A DNA stretch of 64,000 nt from JAWAAW01 sp964353335 (GTDB taxonomy: Archaea > Nanobdellota > Nanobdellia > Woesearchaeales > ARS49): the NCBI GenBank assembly GCA_964353335.1, contig CAYGVI010000003.1, forward strand, positions 1 to 64,000, written 5' to 3'. A program made the translations under genes and the position numbers. This document shows positions 53,683 through 60,878 of this stretch, piece after piece (within the stretch, counting starts at the first letter, position 1; every line of letters begins with the position of its first letter). Below the pieces are notes generated by a model. The model was given only the letters and a program-made list of their open reading frames with translations, ran no database searches and was not told the origin of the DNA.

Positions 53683-53854
53683 AGTTCTTCATTAAGCAGC
53701 ACTAACTCCAAATACGTGCCTGCGGGCAACAAGACACTCCTCGCTCATGCACGACGAACTCCGTTCAGTCGTGCGAGCTCGGAGAAAAATAATCAGAAAA
53801 ACCCTCCTTTTAGGACGGTTGCAAAAGGCAGGCGTATTGGGACGATTTAATGAT
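53683..53854. other. Intergenic region with a long compound hairpin
   Basis: No gene is seen. An inverted repeat at 53737-53784 pairs CTCC/GGAG, GCTC/GAGC, GCACGAC/GTCGTGC and GAAC/GTTC around a TCC loop, with two small interior loops or bulges and a one-base bulge. It may be a terminator-like or extragenic palindromic element between convergent genes. Confidence 0.6.
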
Positions 53855-54619
53855 TTACTTCTTCTTTGCTATTACTAATAATCGGATCTTATCATTTGAT
53901 TTTTTCAATGTATTACGCTTAAGATCATAATCTCCATAGACCCGTAAGAGTTTGAAACCATTCGTTTCAAGAAAATAACGCATTTCTTGTGGGAAGAATA
54001 AACGGTATTCGGTAACGTCTGACTTTACCAATTTGTTATCCTTGGTGTGATAAATGCTTCTTGTTTCAATGAGTGATTGATTGTCTTCGTCAATTTTAGG
54101 GGTTATTTCACAGCCCAGGGCAAATTTCTCGTAGGTCTCTTCAATTTTAGTTCTAAACTGCTTTCGTTGAATAAGACTTATTGCGTTAAACAAATCCAGA
54201 ATGAGCAAGCCTCCTTTTTTGAGTGCTTTGTTGAACCCTACGAGTGATGCGACCACGTCTTCATTTGTCGTATTATACGCAAAAGTTGAGCAAAGACACA
54301 TAACTGCATCAAACTGCGCGCGGTACTTGAGTTTCCGCATATCTTTCCGTTCAAATCGTATCGTAGGATACTGCTTTCTGGCGAATTCAATCATGTGCTC
54401 GTTCAAGTCAATGCCTATCCCGGTTAACCCTTGTGCGCGCAATTTAGCCAAGTGACTGCCGGTACCACAACCAACATCTAAGATATGGCTCACCTTCCCG
54501 TATTTCCTGAAAATCCTCATTAAGAATTTAGGTTCTTTCTCAAATCTCCCTTTATGAATTTCTTCAAAAAGCTCCGGCCGGTCAAAATAATATTTATGCA
54601 CCTGATCTTTTTTACGCAT
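53855..54619 (-). CDS. SAM-dependent class I methyltransferase (254 aa)
   Basis: The SAM-binding motif ILDVGCGTGSHLAKL is followed by GIGIDLNEHMIEFARK, an acidic second-strand end, then FDAVMCLCSTFAYN and LKKGGLLILDLFN, all typical of class I methyltransferases. Substrate unknown. I use the ATG at 54619; the frame extends four codons to a TTG. Base composition is visibly richer in A/T than most neighbours, and together with the long AT-rich spacer upstream this suggests acquired DNA. Confidence 0.8.
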   Translation of the reverse strand: MRKKDQVHKYYFDRPELFEEIHKGRFEKEPKFLMRIFRKYGKVSHILDVGCGTGSHLAKLRAQGLTGIGIDLNEHMIEFARKQYPTIRFERKDMRKLKYRAQFDAVMCLCSTFAYNTTNEDVVASLVGFNKALKKGGLLILDLFNAISLIQRKQFRTKIEETYEKFALGCEITPKIDEDNQSLIETRSIYHTKDNKLVKSDVTEYRLFFPQEMRYFLETNGFKLLRVYGDYDLKRNTLKKSNDKIRLLVIAKKK

Positions 54620-54631
54620 AGCGTAATACAA

Positions 54632-55067
54632 AATTAACGCGTTTATTAATATAGCGTTTGTTCAACGTAGCTCGCCTTCTTATGCTATGTAAACTCATAT
54701 TTGTTCAAAGCATTCGATGAGCAACAGTAAGAGACTACCTTGAACAATCGTTATGTCTCTGGGACGGTACGTCCCCGTTATTATTACTCTCATTCCCATC
54801 TTATTCCCAGAAACACCGCATATAATATACTGCTCATTTATATACTCAGATATTTATATTGCAGTGCAGAAGTATTTATATATCGTTTAATCACACATAA
54901 GAAAATAATTGATTTAAACACGAGTTTTGGCGAACCCGGGTTTGAAATCGTGTGTGTTATTTTAACGTGAACTTGGCGTTCTTACGTTGAAGTCTGTTTT
55001 TGCGTTGCGATAAGGATCTTGGCGGAAACTTATCACTCGACTTCTGGAAAGGAGAGAGGCATCACTT
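54632..55067. other. AT-rich intergenic region upstream of ftsZ
   Basis: I see no credible gene in these roughly 430 bases. The octamer TTGTTCAA occurs at 54658-54665 and 54701-54708, with its inverse TTGAACAA at 54740-54747. A small hairpin GGGAC-GGTAC-GTCCC follows near 54760-54775. Two or more TATA-like stretches (for example near 54850 and 54875) could drive a short unstable transcript. These may be operator sites for ftsZ or the methyltransferase. Confidence 0.4.
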
Positions 55068-55077
55068 CCATATAAGC
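55068..55077 (+). promoter_or_regulatory. Probable TATA box for ftsZ
   Basis: CCATATAAGC; transcription near 55097 would give a leader of about 60 nt ending in the GGGGGG ribosome site before the ATG at 55160. Confidence 0.5.
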
Positions 55078-55159
55078 ATTTCGAATGTGGGATGAGTGCG
55101 ATGGAATATGTATGTCTCAGTACATAATAAAAGACCAACCTAAAAGGGGGGATGACAAA

Positions 55160-56224
55160 ATGGAACTAATTGTACAGAAGGCGGCTGAAAACAGCCAGAT
55201 GCAGAACGACGACCTGAGAGTGGGCCAGGCAAATATCAAGGTCATTGGCGCTGGCGGAGCAGGCAATAATATGGTGACCTGGCTCTACAAGCGCGGAATC
55301 AAGGGCGCTGAAATCATTGCGGTTAACACCGACAAGCAGCACCTGCAGGTTTCTGAGGCAGACAAGAAATTCATAATCGGACGCGACGTGACGCGAGGAC
55401 TTGGATGCGGAGGCTTCCCGCAGAAGGGAGCAGAGGCAGCGCAGGAAAGCCTTGCTGAACTGAAATCAGCTTTGCACCAGGCAGACATGGTCTTTGTCTG
55501 CGCAGGAATGGGCGGCGGAACAGGAACCGGCTCGGCTCCTATCATCGCAAACATTGCAAAGGATTCTGGCGCGATTGTCATCGGAACAGTCACGATGCCT
55601 TTCAACATTGAGCGCGCGCGCATTGAGAAGGCTGAATTCGGCCTTGAGCAATTGCGCAAGCACTCTGACACAGTCATAGTGATAGACAACAACCGCCTCG
55701 TCCAGATAGCGGGCAACCTGCCGATACAGCAGGCTTTCGCTGTCGCAAACGAGCTTGTGGCGACGATGATAAAGGGCATTGTCGAAACAATTGCGGTTCC
55801 AAGCCTTGTCAACCTTGACTTCGCAGACGTCAAGGCAATAATGACAAACGGCGGAGTCGCGGCAATCGGAGTGGGAAGCTCTGACACGACAAACCGCGTT
55901 GACGAGGCAGTAAAAGGTGCCTTAGAAAACCCCCTGCTTGACATCAACTATGCAGGTGCCACCGGAGCGCTTATCCACGTAATCGGCGGACCTGACATGA
56001 CCCTGGACGAAATCAACCGCGTCGGCGAGCTTGTAACTGCCGAGCTTGATGAGGATGCAAACGTCATCTGGGGCGCAAGAGTGACTGACGACATGAAGGG
56101 CAAGATTGTTGTGATGACAATCATCACAGGAGTCACTTCGCCATGGATTGTCGGAAGGCGCGAAGTCAGGGAGACAAAGAAGGCACAGATAGAAGATGAG
56201 CTTGGAATCGAGCTCATCAACTAA
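55160..56224 (+). CDS. ftsZ: Cell division protein FtsZ (354 aa)
   Basis: The tubulin-type GTPase has the nucleotide-binding IKVIGAGGAGNNMV near residue 26, NTDKQHL, the signature GGGTGTGSA at 118-126, and the synergy loop VNLDFADVKAIM needed for GTP hydrolysis between subunits. It polymerises into the division ring at mid-cell. The start at 55160 follows AAAAGGGGGGATGAC; 55085 would add 25 unlikely residues. Length is normal, with only a short C-terminal tail. Three hairpins follow the gene. Confidence 0.97.
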   Translation: MELIVQKAAENSQMQNDDLRVGQANIKVIGAGGAGNNMVTWLYKRGIKGAEIIAVNTDKQHLQVSEADKKFIIGRDVTRGLGCGGFPQKGAEAAQESLAELKSALHQADMVFVCAGMGGGTGTGSAPIIANIAKDSGAIVIGTVTMPFNIERARIEKAEFGLEQLRKHSDTVIVIDNNRLVQIAGNLPIQQAFAVANELVATMIKGIVETIAVPSLVNLDFADVKAIMTNGGVAAIGVGSSDTTNRVDEAVKGALENPLLDINYAGATGALIHVIGGPDMTLDEINRVGELVTAELDEDANVIWGARVTDDMKGKIVVMTIITGVTSPWIVGRREVRETKKAQIEDELGIELIN

Positions 56225-56228
56225 TGCT

Positions 56229-56335
56229 TACACCCCTTTGGTCTTTGGGTGTACATTCTTTGCCTTCATTCATACCACCCCCATCGTATATGAAGGCAAA
56301 AACCCGGCCCTCCCGCGAAGGGAGGGTTCTTATTT
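56229..56335 (+). terminator. Three consecutive hairpins after ftsZ
   Basis: Inverted repeats: TACACCC/GGGTGTA (56229-56235 with 56247-56253), TTTGCCTTCAT/ATGAAGGCAAA (56259-56269 with 56290-56300) and CCCTCCC/GGGAGGG (56308-56314 with 56320-56326, loop GCGAA), the last followed by T-rich sequence. Together they probably end or stabilise the ftsZ transcript. Confidence 0.55.
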
Positions 56336-56361
56336 TCCTAAGATAACCCAAGGTTAAAAAA

Positions 56362-56787
56362 ATGGCAATCCCGCTTGATGTCGGTTTGGTTAGGCTGATA
56401 GTAAGCCTTGCACTTGGTGCCCTTATCGGATTTGAAAGGGAGCTTCACCGCGCTCCTGCAGGTCTCAGGACAATCGCACTTGTGACTGTCGGCTCAACGC
56501 TTTACACGCTTGCCTCAATATCTTTCGTGGCGCCTGATGCTGACATCACGCGCATCGCAGCACAGATTGTTGTGGGCTTGGGCTTTATCGGCGGAGGAGT
56601 CATCTTCCAGGCAAAGGACACAATACACGGCCTCACAACCGCGGCAAGCGTCTGGGTTGCCGGCGCAATCGGCCTGATGGTCGGCATCGGCGCATATGCA
56701 TTCGCGACAGCAACTGCAATAATTATCATGCTTATCCTCTGGTTCGGCACAATAGAAAAGAAATACCTCCCCCACGAGAAGATGTGA
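56362..56787 (+). CDS. MgtC/SapB family membrane protein (141 aa)
   Basis: Four or five hydrophobic helices with family phrases LIVSLALGALIGFERELHR, PAGLRTIALVTVGSTLYT, GLGFIGGGVIF and GLTTAASVWVAGAIG. MgtC-like proteins are linked to Mg2+ homeostasis and stress survival in bacteria, but transport by them is not established. It lacks the soluble C-terminal domain found in some MgtC proteins. Its stop overlaps the start of the next gene (GTGA). Confidence 0.85.
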   Translation: MAIPLDVGLVRLIVSLALGALIGFERELHRAPAGLRTIALVTVGSTLYTLASISFVAPDADITRIAAQIVVGLGFIGGGVIFQAKDTIHGLTTAASVWVAGAIGLMVGIGAYAFATATAIIIMLILWFGTIEKKYLPHEKM

Positions 56788-57428
56788 AAATGCTAATAAA
56801 GAAAGTCCTCGATAACAGCATTTTCTACGGAGTATTCAACGCATTAAGAACTTTTTTGGTGCTTTATGGGTTATTCTTCGCTGGTGCGACCTTCACGTGG
56901 ATTTATGTTGAAATCGCAGTGCTCTCATTAATTCATATTATTGCCATGAGTTATTTCAAGCCAAAAAGTGTTTTTCTTCTGCCGGTCACTTGTTCAGTTG
57001 TAATGCTTGTTCAGGGTTGGGATTGGGCAAGCCTGATACTGTTAGCGATTGGTTGCATAGTTATTGCGACGCTGACTTATGCAGAATACACACTCAAGAA
57101 ATTCCGTTATTTCAGTTATGGCATTTCAATAATACTGATGCTTTGGCTGATTTGGATTATGCCAAAACCCACCACGATGAATTTGGAAGCTGCAAGAGCG
57201 TGCGTATCAGATTCTGAATGTATTGCTGTCCAAGAAGGCAGTTGCGGTTGCAGCGCCAGTGGAAAAAATACTGCGATTAATCGGCAATATTATGACCAGT
57301 ATATGAAGTATAACTCATACAAGTACGAAAGCATGTTTTGTGCTGCAATGATTTCAAAAGACCCCTCCTGCTTTGGAACACTTGTATGCCAGCAGGGCGT
57401 CTGCACAATAGCTGCTAAAGCTCAATAG
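56784..57428 (+). CDS. Membrane protein with C-terminal Cys-rich domain (214 aa)
   Basis: Four or five membrane helices occupy residues about 10-130. The last 75 residues hold nine Cys with the spacing ACVSDSEC, GSCGC, FCAA, PSC, LVCQQGVC, typical of a small disulfide-stabilised domain on the outer face. Not a recognised family. The GTG start overlaps the mgtC-like stop (an ATG lies two codons later), so the two are coupled. Confidence 0.65.
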   Translation: MKMLIKKVLDNSIFYGVFNALRTFLVLYGLFFAGATFTWIYVEIAVLSLIHIIAMSYFKPKSVFLLPVTCSVVMLVQGWDWASLILLAIGCIVIATLTYAEYTLKKFRYFSYGISIILMLWLIWIMPKPTTMNLEAARACVSDSECIAVQEGSCGCSASGKNTAINRQYYDQYMKYNSYKYESMFCAAMISKDPSCFGTLVCQQGVCTIAAKAQ

Positions 57429-57440
57429 AAGTTTTGAATA

Positions 57441-57450
57441 CCTTTTTAAA
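57441..57450 (+). promoter_or_regulatory. TATA box for dphB
   Basis: CCTTTTAAAC-type box about 27 nt before the ATG at 57473; leaderless arrangement. Confidence 0.55.
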
Positions 57451-57472
57451 CGCCCTTCTCTAAGTTATTCTC

Positions 57473-58234
57473 ATGGCATTGTTCCTTATCGGAATAGGTC
57501 TTGGTGATGCAGATGACATCACTTTGAAAGGGCTTGAACTGCTCAAACAGGCAGACAAAATCTACCTGGAAAGCTACACTTCTGTGCTGAACTGCGATTT
57601 GAAAGAGCTTGAAAAAACAATCGGCAAGACAATAGAGCTTGCGAACCGCGAGGTTGTTGAAAAGAAAGCAGAAGCAACAATCCTGCAGGCAGCCAAAGAC
57701 GCTGACTGTGCCTTGCTCGTTATCGGAGACCCTCTTGTTGCAACCACTCACATTGACCTGATGGAGCGCGCAAAAAAAGCAGGCATCATAGTAAAAGTCA
57801 TCCATAACGCGAGTATCATTTCAGCAATCGGAGCAACTGGCTTGCAGGTTTACAAGTTTGGCAAGACAACAAGCATTCCTTTCCCGAGCAAAGACTATGC
57901 TCCTGAAACTCCTTATCTCGCGATTGAAGAAAACCAGAAAATTGGAGCTCACACTCTGCTCCTCCTTGACTTAAAGCCAGAGGAAAGCAAGTTCATGACA
58001 ATAAACGACGCTATTGATTACCTCTTGAAAATCGAAATGAAGCTGAACAAAAAGGTCTTCACAAGGGACACTTTGTGCATCGGCTGTGCAAGAATTGGAG
58101 CAAAAGACCAGCTAATCAAGGCAGGAGCAGCCAAAGACCTTCAGAACACAGACTTTGGCAAGCCAGTGCACTGCCTTATTGTCCCAGCCAAGCTTCACTT
58201 CATGGAAGAGGAGTTTCTGAGTAATTTCCGTTAG
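57473..58234 (+). CDS. dphB: Diphthine synthase (253 aa)
   Basis: The product matches archaeal DphB (Dph5) throughout: MALFLIGIGLGDADDITLKG, ESYTSVL, ALLVIGDPLVATTH, IISAIGATGLQVYKFGKTTSIPF and the C-terminal LHFMEEEF. It transfers methyl groups from SAM to the modified His of elongation factor 2, the second step of diphthamide formation. Length is normal. The first-step enzyme is represented in this window only by an 87-residue Dph2 fragment at 44362-44625. The stop codon lies within the palindrome that precedes the next gene. Confidence 0.95.
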   Translation: MALFLIGIGLGDADDITLKGLELLKQADKIYLESYTSVLNCDLKELEKTIGKTIELANREVVEKKAEATILQAAKDADCALLVIGDPLVATTHIDLMERAKKAGIIVKVIHNASIISAIGATGLQVYKFGKTTSIPFPSKDYAPETPYLAIEENQKIGAHTLLLLDLKPEESKFMTINDAIDYLLKIEMKLNKKVFTRDTLCIGCARIGAKDQLIKAGAAKDLQNTDFGKPVHCLIVPAKLHFMEEEFLSNFR

Positions 58235-58257
58235 ATTTATATATAACTTAATCTAAC
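58230..58257 (+). promoter_or_regulatory. Palindromic operator around the vapBC TATA box
   Basis: GTTAGATT (58230-58237) and AATCTAAC (58250-58257) form an exact 8-bp inverted repeat flanking the TATA box TTTATATATAA. A repressor bound here would block TBP; the AbrB-like antitoxin downstream is the natural candidate. Transcription about 27 nt on would start at the ATG (58269). Confidence 0.65.
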
Positions 58258-58268
58258 TGGTATCTAAT

Positions 58269-58484
58269 ATGACAGAAATCGAATGTATTGCAAAGAAGTG
58301 GGGCGGCTCAATAGGGGTAGTCCTGCCGAAGGATATTGTGGAAAAGGAGCACATAACTCCGGAGGAGCGCATACGAATAAGTATACAGAAGATTCCGCGC
58401 GCAAGGGACATCTGGAGCCTCGGACCAATCACTACAAAAGATTCTACGCAGAAAATCAAGGATGAATTGAGGAAAGGATGGTAA
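58269..58484 (+). CDS. vapB: AbrB-family antitoxin (VapB-like, 71 aa)
   Basis: The N-terminal half (IECIAKKWGGSIGVVLPKDIVEKEHI) is an AbrB/SpoVT DNA-binding hairpin; the C-terminal half (SLGPITTKDSTQKIKDELRKGW) is the type of tail that binds a PIN toxin. It overlaps the toxin start by 7 bases. Antitoxins of this kind neutralise the toxin and repress their own promoter, which fits the palindrome around the TATA box. Confidence 0.85.
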   Translation: MTEIECIAKKWGGSIGVVLPKDIVEKEHITPEERIRISIQKIPRARDIWSLGPITTKDSTQKIKDELRKGW

Positions 58485-58840
58485 ATTATTTTTTTGACAC
58501 TTACGCAATTATTGAGCTTCTCAAGAGGAATCCTGCTTATTTGAAATACGGCGAATTCCCGCTAATCACGACTGTATTGAACAAGATTGAGCTGACGTGG
58601 TGGGCATTGAACGAGCACGGAGAGGCATTTGCAGACATACTGCGCAACTCCATTGTGCACGTTGTTGAAATCACTGATGATGTAATAAAGGACGCAATGA
58701 TATTCAGGAAAAATCACAAGAAGCGCGACATTTCAAATGCAGATGCAGTTGGTTATGCATATTCACTGAAGCACAACATCAAATTTCTTACAGGCGACCA
58801 GCAGTTCAAGGACCTGCCAAACGTTGAATATATCAAATAA
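58478..58840 (+). CDS. vapC: PIN-domain toxin (VapC-like RNase, 120 aa)
   Basis: PIN-domain acidic residues are present: Asp7 (YFFDTYAII), Glu38 (NKIELTW), Asp89 (SNADAVGYAYS) and Asp107 (FLTGDQQF), with the expected length. Such toxins cut specific RNAs (often tRNA or rRNA) with Mg2+. It is coupled to the antitoxin gene. A tRNA gene lies 44 nt downstream. Confidence 0.88.
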   Translation: MVNYFFDTYAIIELLKRNPAYLKYGEFPLITTVLNKIELTWWALNEHGEAFADILRNSIVHVVEITDDVIKDAMIFRKNHKKRDISNADAVGYAYSLKHNIKFLTGDQQFKDLPNVEYIK

Positions 58841-58849
58841 GTAGATAAC

Positions 58850-58860
58850 CTTTTTATACG
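58850..58860 (+). promoter_or_regulatory. TATA box for tRNA-Gln
   Basis: CTTTTTATACG, about 30 nt before the tRNA 5' end at 58885. Confidence 0.55.
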
Positions 58861-58884
58861 CGCCTTCTGTCAGGAATAACATAC

Positions 58885-58957
58885 AGCCCCGTGGTGTAGT
58901 GGTCAAGCATGGCAGGCTTTGGACCTGTAGACGGCGGTTCGAATCCGCCCGGGGCTA
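58885..58957 (+). tRNA. tRNA-Gln (TTG anticodon)
   Basis: Acceptor stem AGCCCCG pairs with CGGGGCT, discriminator A at 58957; anticodon arm GCAGG-CTTTGGA-CCTGT with TTG at 34-36; T arm GGCGG-TTCGAAT-CCGCC. No CCA is encoded. Followed by a trailer with copies of its own 3' end. Confidence 0.93.
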
Positions 58958-59029
58958 TTTAATCAGCTCAGCGGATTTGAACCCAGCCACGGATTGGCGC
59001 GGTTCGAATCCGCCCGGGGCTATATTTTT
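58958..59029 (+). repeat. tRNA-Gln trailer: inverted plus direct copy of the tRNA 3' end, then T-tract
   Basis: The last 24 bases of the tRNA plus one T (58934-58958) recur exactly at 58999-59023. Between them, GCGGATTTGAACC (58971-58983) is an inverted copy of the T arm and pairs with GGTTCGAATCCGC (59001-59013) at 12 of 13 positions. TTTTT follows at 59025-59029. The layout is the same as after tRNA-Arg. Confidence 0.8.
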
Positions 59030-59054
59030 ATCAAAAAATGAGGCAAACGAGATT

Positions 59055-59555
59055 ATGAAAATCAAAGGAGATGGATTTATTCTTAGACCCATCAAAATGT
59101 CAGATGCTCAAGCATATTGGGAAACAATGCAGGATGAAGAAACCATTAAGGGGTTCATGAGTGTTCCGCATTCGTTTTCTGAAGCAAAAGAAGAAGTAAA
59201 AGAACACATTAAGAAATCAAAAACAAAGATTACTGAAGTTTTCACTATTGAAGTTGATGGAAAATATGCAGGCAATGTAAAACTCGATTGCCAGGGCTAT
59301 AAGCTCGACACAGACGAGGGAAGGGTTCATTTATGGGTTCACCCTGATTTTAGGGGCAGGGGATTGGCCATAAAAGCTTTGGCATTGCTGGTTGATTATG
59401 GTTTTAACAAAAGAAAATTCAGGGTTATCTATGCACAGACAAAAGCTGAAAACAAAGCAGTTGCAAAAGTGCTTGAAAATGTTGGTTTCAGATTTGTTGA
59501 GTATCGCTTAGTGGAAGGAATTAAGAAAATGTGGTGGGAAAAGAGGAAAAAATGA
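59055..59555 (+). CDS. GNAT family N-acetyltransferase (166 aa)
   Basis: Typical RimJ/RimL-like GNAT: FILRPIKMSDAQAYWETMQDE at the N-terminus, a core strand EVFTIEVDGKYAGNVKLD, the acetyl-CoA loop VHPDFRGRGLAIKAL (R-G-x-G-x-A type) and YAQTKAENKAVAKVLENVGF. It moves an acetyl group from acetyl-CoA to an amine; substrate unknown. The frame is open upstream across the tRNA, but the ATG at 59055 is the sensible start. The stop overlaps the transporter start (ATGA). Confidence 0.85.
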   Translation: MKIKGDGFILRPIKMSDAQAYWETMQDEETIKGFMSVPHSFSEAKEEVKEHIKKSKTKITEVFTIEVDGKYAGNVKLDCQGYKLDTDEGRVHLWVHPDFRGRGLAIKALALLVDYGFNKRKFRVIYAQTKAENKAVAKVLENVGFRFVEYRLVEGIKKMWWEKRKK

Positions 59556-60430
59556 TTTGGCCGCTTATATTTGCAATTGTTTCCCCGCTGTTCTGGGGAA
59601 TTATGAACATGATTGATAAGTATGCCCTGTCCAAGAGAGTCAGGAATACCGCAGGCTTCATTCCTGCATATGGCATTGTGCACCTGGCGACAGGCATCAT
59701 TATTGCAGTATTCCTTGACTGGTCCAATATCAGGCCAATAGACCTTTTGTTTCCTGCGATAGCCGGAATCCTCTTCGGCTGCCAGTGTTATTTCTATGTT
59801 TTTGCCATGAAAAAAGAGGATGCATCACATGTCATAGGGCTTGCATACGCATATCCCATCCTGCTTGCCCTGCTTTCTTTCATCTTCCTTAAAGAAGTCA
59901 TTCCACTGCAGGGCTATATCGGAATGGTAATAGTCGTTGTTGGCGTGATTCTTCTCTCGCTTCGTTTTATAAAATTCAAGCTCGCCAATACAGGCTGGCT
60001 GATACTCCAGCTCATTCTCGTCATTGCCCTCACAGAGTTTTTCGTGAAGGTTGCCACAGGGGAAATTCCCATAATGCATGGAATTGCCATTAACAGCCTT
60101 GCATTAGGCACAATGCTTTTGTTGTTTTTGCTTAATAAGAAAATAAGAACAGGATTCAGAAGCGAAATAAAGAACATTCACTGGGCTGTTGCCAGTGAAT
60201 TCTTCACGCTTCTGGGCACAGGAACGCTTTATTTTGCAATGGCAGGGCTGCCTGCAACAATAGTTGCATCAATAGGCGCAACACAGCCATTAGTGGTGCT
60301 GTTCCTTGAAAGAATGACTGAAGAATTAACCGGCAAGCTCACAAAAGACCACGCAATTCTGCCCAAACTCGGAATAATCGCGCTGATAGTGATTGGCGTG
60401 GTCATATTATGCTTATCAGGAGCAGTTTAG
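59552..60430 (+). CDS. EamA/DMT-superfamily transporter (292 aa)
   Basis: About ten membrane helices in two halves, with EamA features in each half: FWGIMNMIDKYALSKR near the start, SHVIGLAYAYPILLALLSFIFLKEVIP closing the first half, and VASIGATQPLVVLFLERM in the second. Members export or import small metabolites. The ATG at 59552 overlaps the GNAT stop by 4 bases, so both are translated together; an ATG/GTG start 21 nt earlier is possible but less likely. Confidence 0.85.
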   Translation: MIWPLIFAIVSPLFWGIMNMIDKYALSKRVRNTAGFIPAYGIVHLATGIIIAVFLDWSNIRPIDLLFPAIAGILFGCQCYFYVFAMKKEDASHVIGLAYAYPILLALLSFIFLKEVIPLQGYIGMVIVVVGVILLSLRFIKFKLANTGWLILQLILVIALTEFFVKVATGEIPIMHGIAINSLALGTMLLLFLLNKKIRTGFRSEIKNIHWAVASEFFTLLGTGTLYFAMAGLPATIVASIGATQPLVVLFLERMTEELTGKLTKDHAILPKLGIIALIVIGVVILCLSGAV

Positions 60431-60444
60431 AACGAGGTGAAAAA

Positions 60445-60834
60445 ATGACAGGCTATGTAGGACCAATCGAAAAACAGACTTTGGCAAACAATTTCTTCAG
60501 GCAGGTATTGTTCACAGGCAAGCACGCGCAGTTAGTTGTTATGTGCCTCCAACCGGCTGAAGAAATCGGCAATGAAGTGCACAATAATGTTGACCAGTTC
60601 TTCAGGATAGAAGAAGGCGAAGCATTGTTTGTTTTCAACAACACTGAAAAGCACACTGCAAAGGACGGAGACGCTGTAATTGTCCCTGCAGGCACTTATC
60701 ACAATGTCATAAATGCCTCAAAGACAAATAAGCTCAAACTCTACACTGTTTATTCGCCTCCAAACCATCCTGACAAGACAATCCACAAGACAAAGGCTGA
60801 CGCTGAAAAAGCAGAAGCTGAAGAGCATCATTAA
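60445..60834 (+). CDS. Cupin-domain protein (129 aa)
   Basis: A single cupin barrel: VVMCLQPAEEIGNEVHNNVDQFFRIEEGEA carries the first metal-binding motif (the second His position reads N), and GDAVIVPAGTYHNVIN the second. The C-terminal NHPDKTIHKTKADAEKAEAEEHH is charged. Similar small cupins bind a metal and act on sugars or small acids; function unknown. The ATG at 60445 has a GAGGTG ribosome site; an upstream frame start at 60409 overlaps the transporter. Confidence 0.8.
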   Translation: MTGYVGPIEKQTLANNFFRQVLFTGKHAQLVVMCLQPAEEIGNEVHNNVDQFFRIEEGEALFVFNNTEKHTAKDGDAVIVPAGTYHNVINASKTNKLKLYTVYSPPNHPDKTIHKTKADAEKAEAEEHH

Positions 60835-60848
60835 GCTGCGGGCATCAC

Positions 60849-60857
60849 CTTTATAAG
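60849..60857 (+). promoter_or_regulatory. TATA box for the 445-aa coiled-coil protein
   Basis: CTTTATAAG about 26 nt before the ATG at 60879; leaderless. Confidence 0.55.
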
Positions 60858-60878
60858 TACTATTTAGGTATTATTTCT

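Noticed and set aside
54740..54970. 76-codon frame in the AT-rich spacer before ftsZ
   Set aside because: Tyr/Ile-rich translation of AT-rich DNA, no ribosome site, and it crosses TATA-like stretches.
55285..55947. 220-codon reverse frame opposite ftsZ
   Set aside because: Shadow of a strongly codon-biased conserved gene.
58899..59054. N-terminal extension of the acetyltransferase across tRNA-Gln
   Set aside because: The extension only translates the tRNA and its trailer; the GNAT fold begins at the ATG at 59055.
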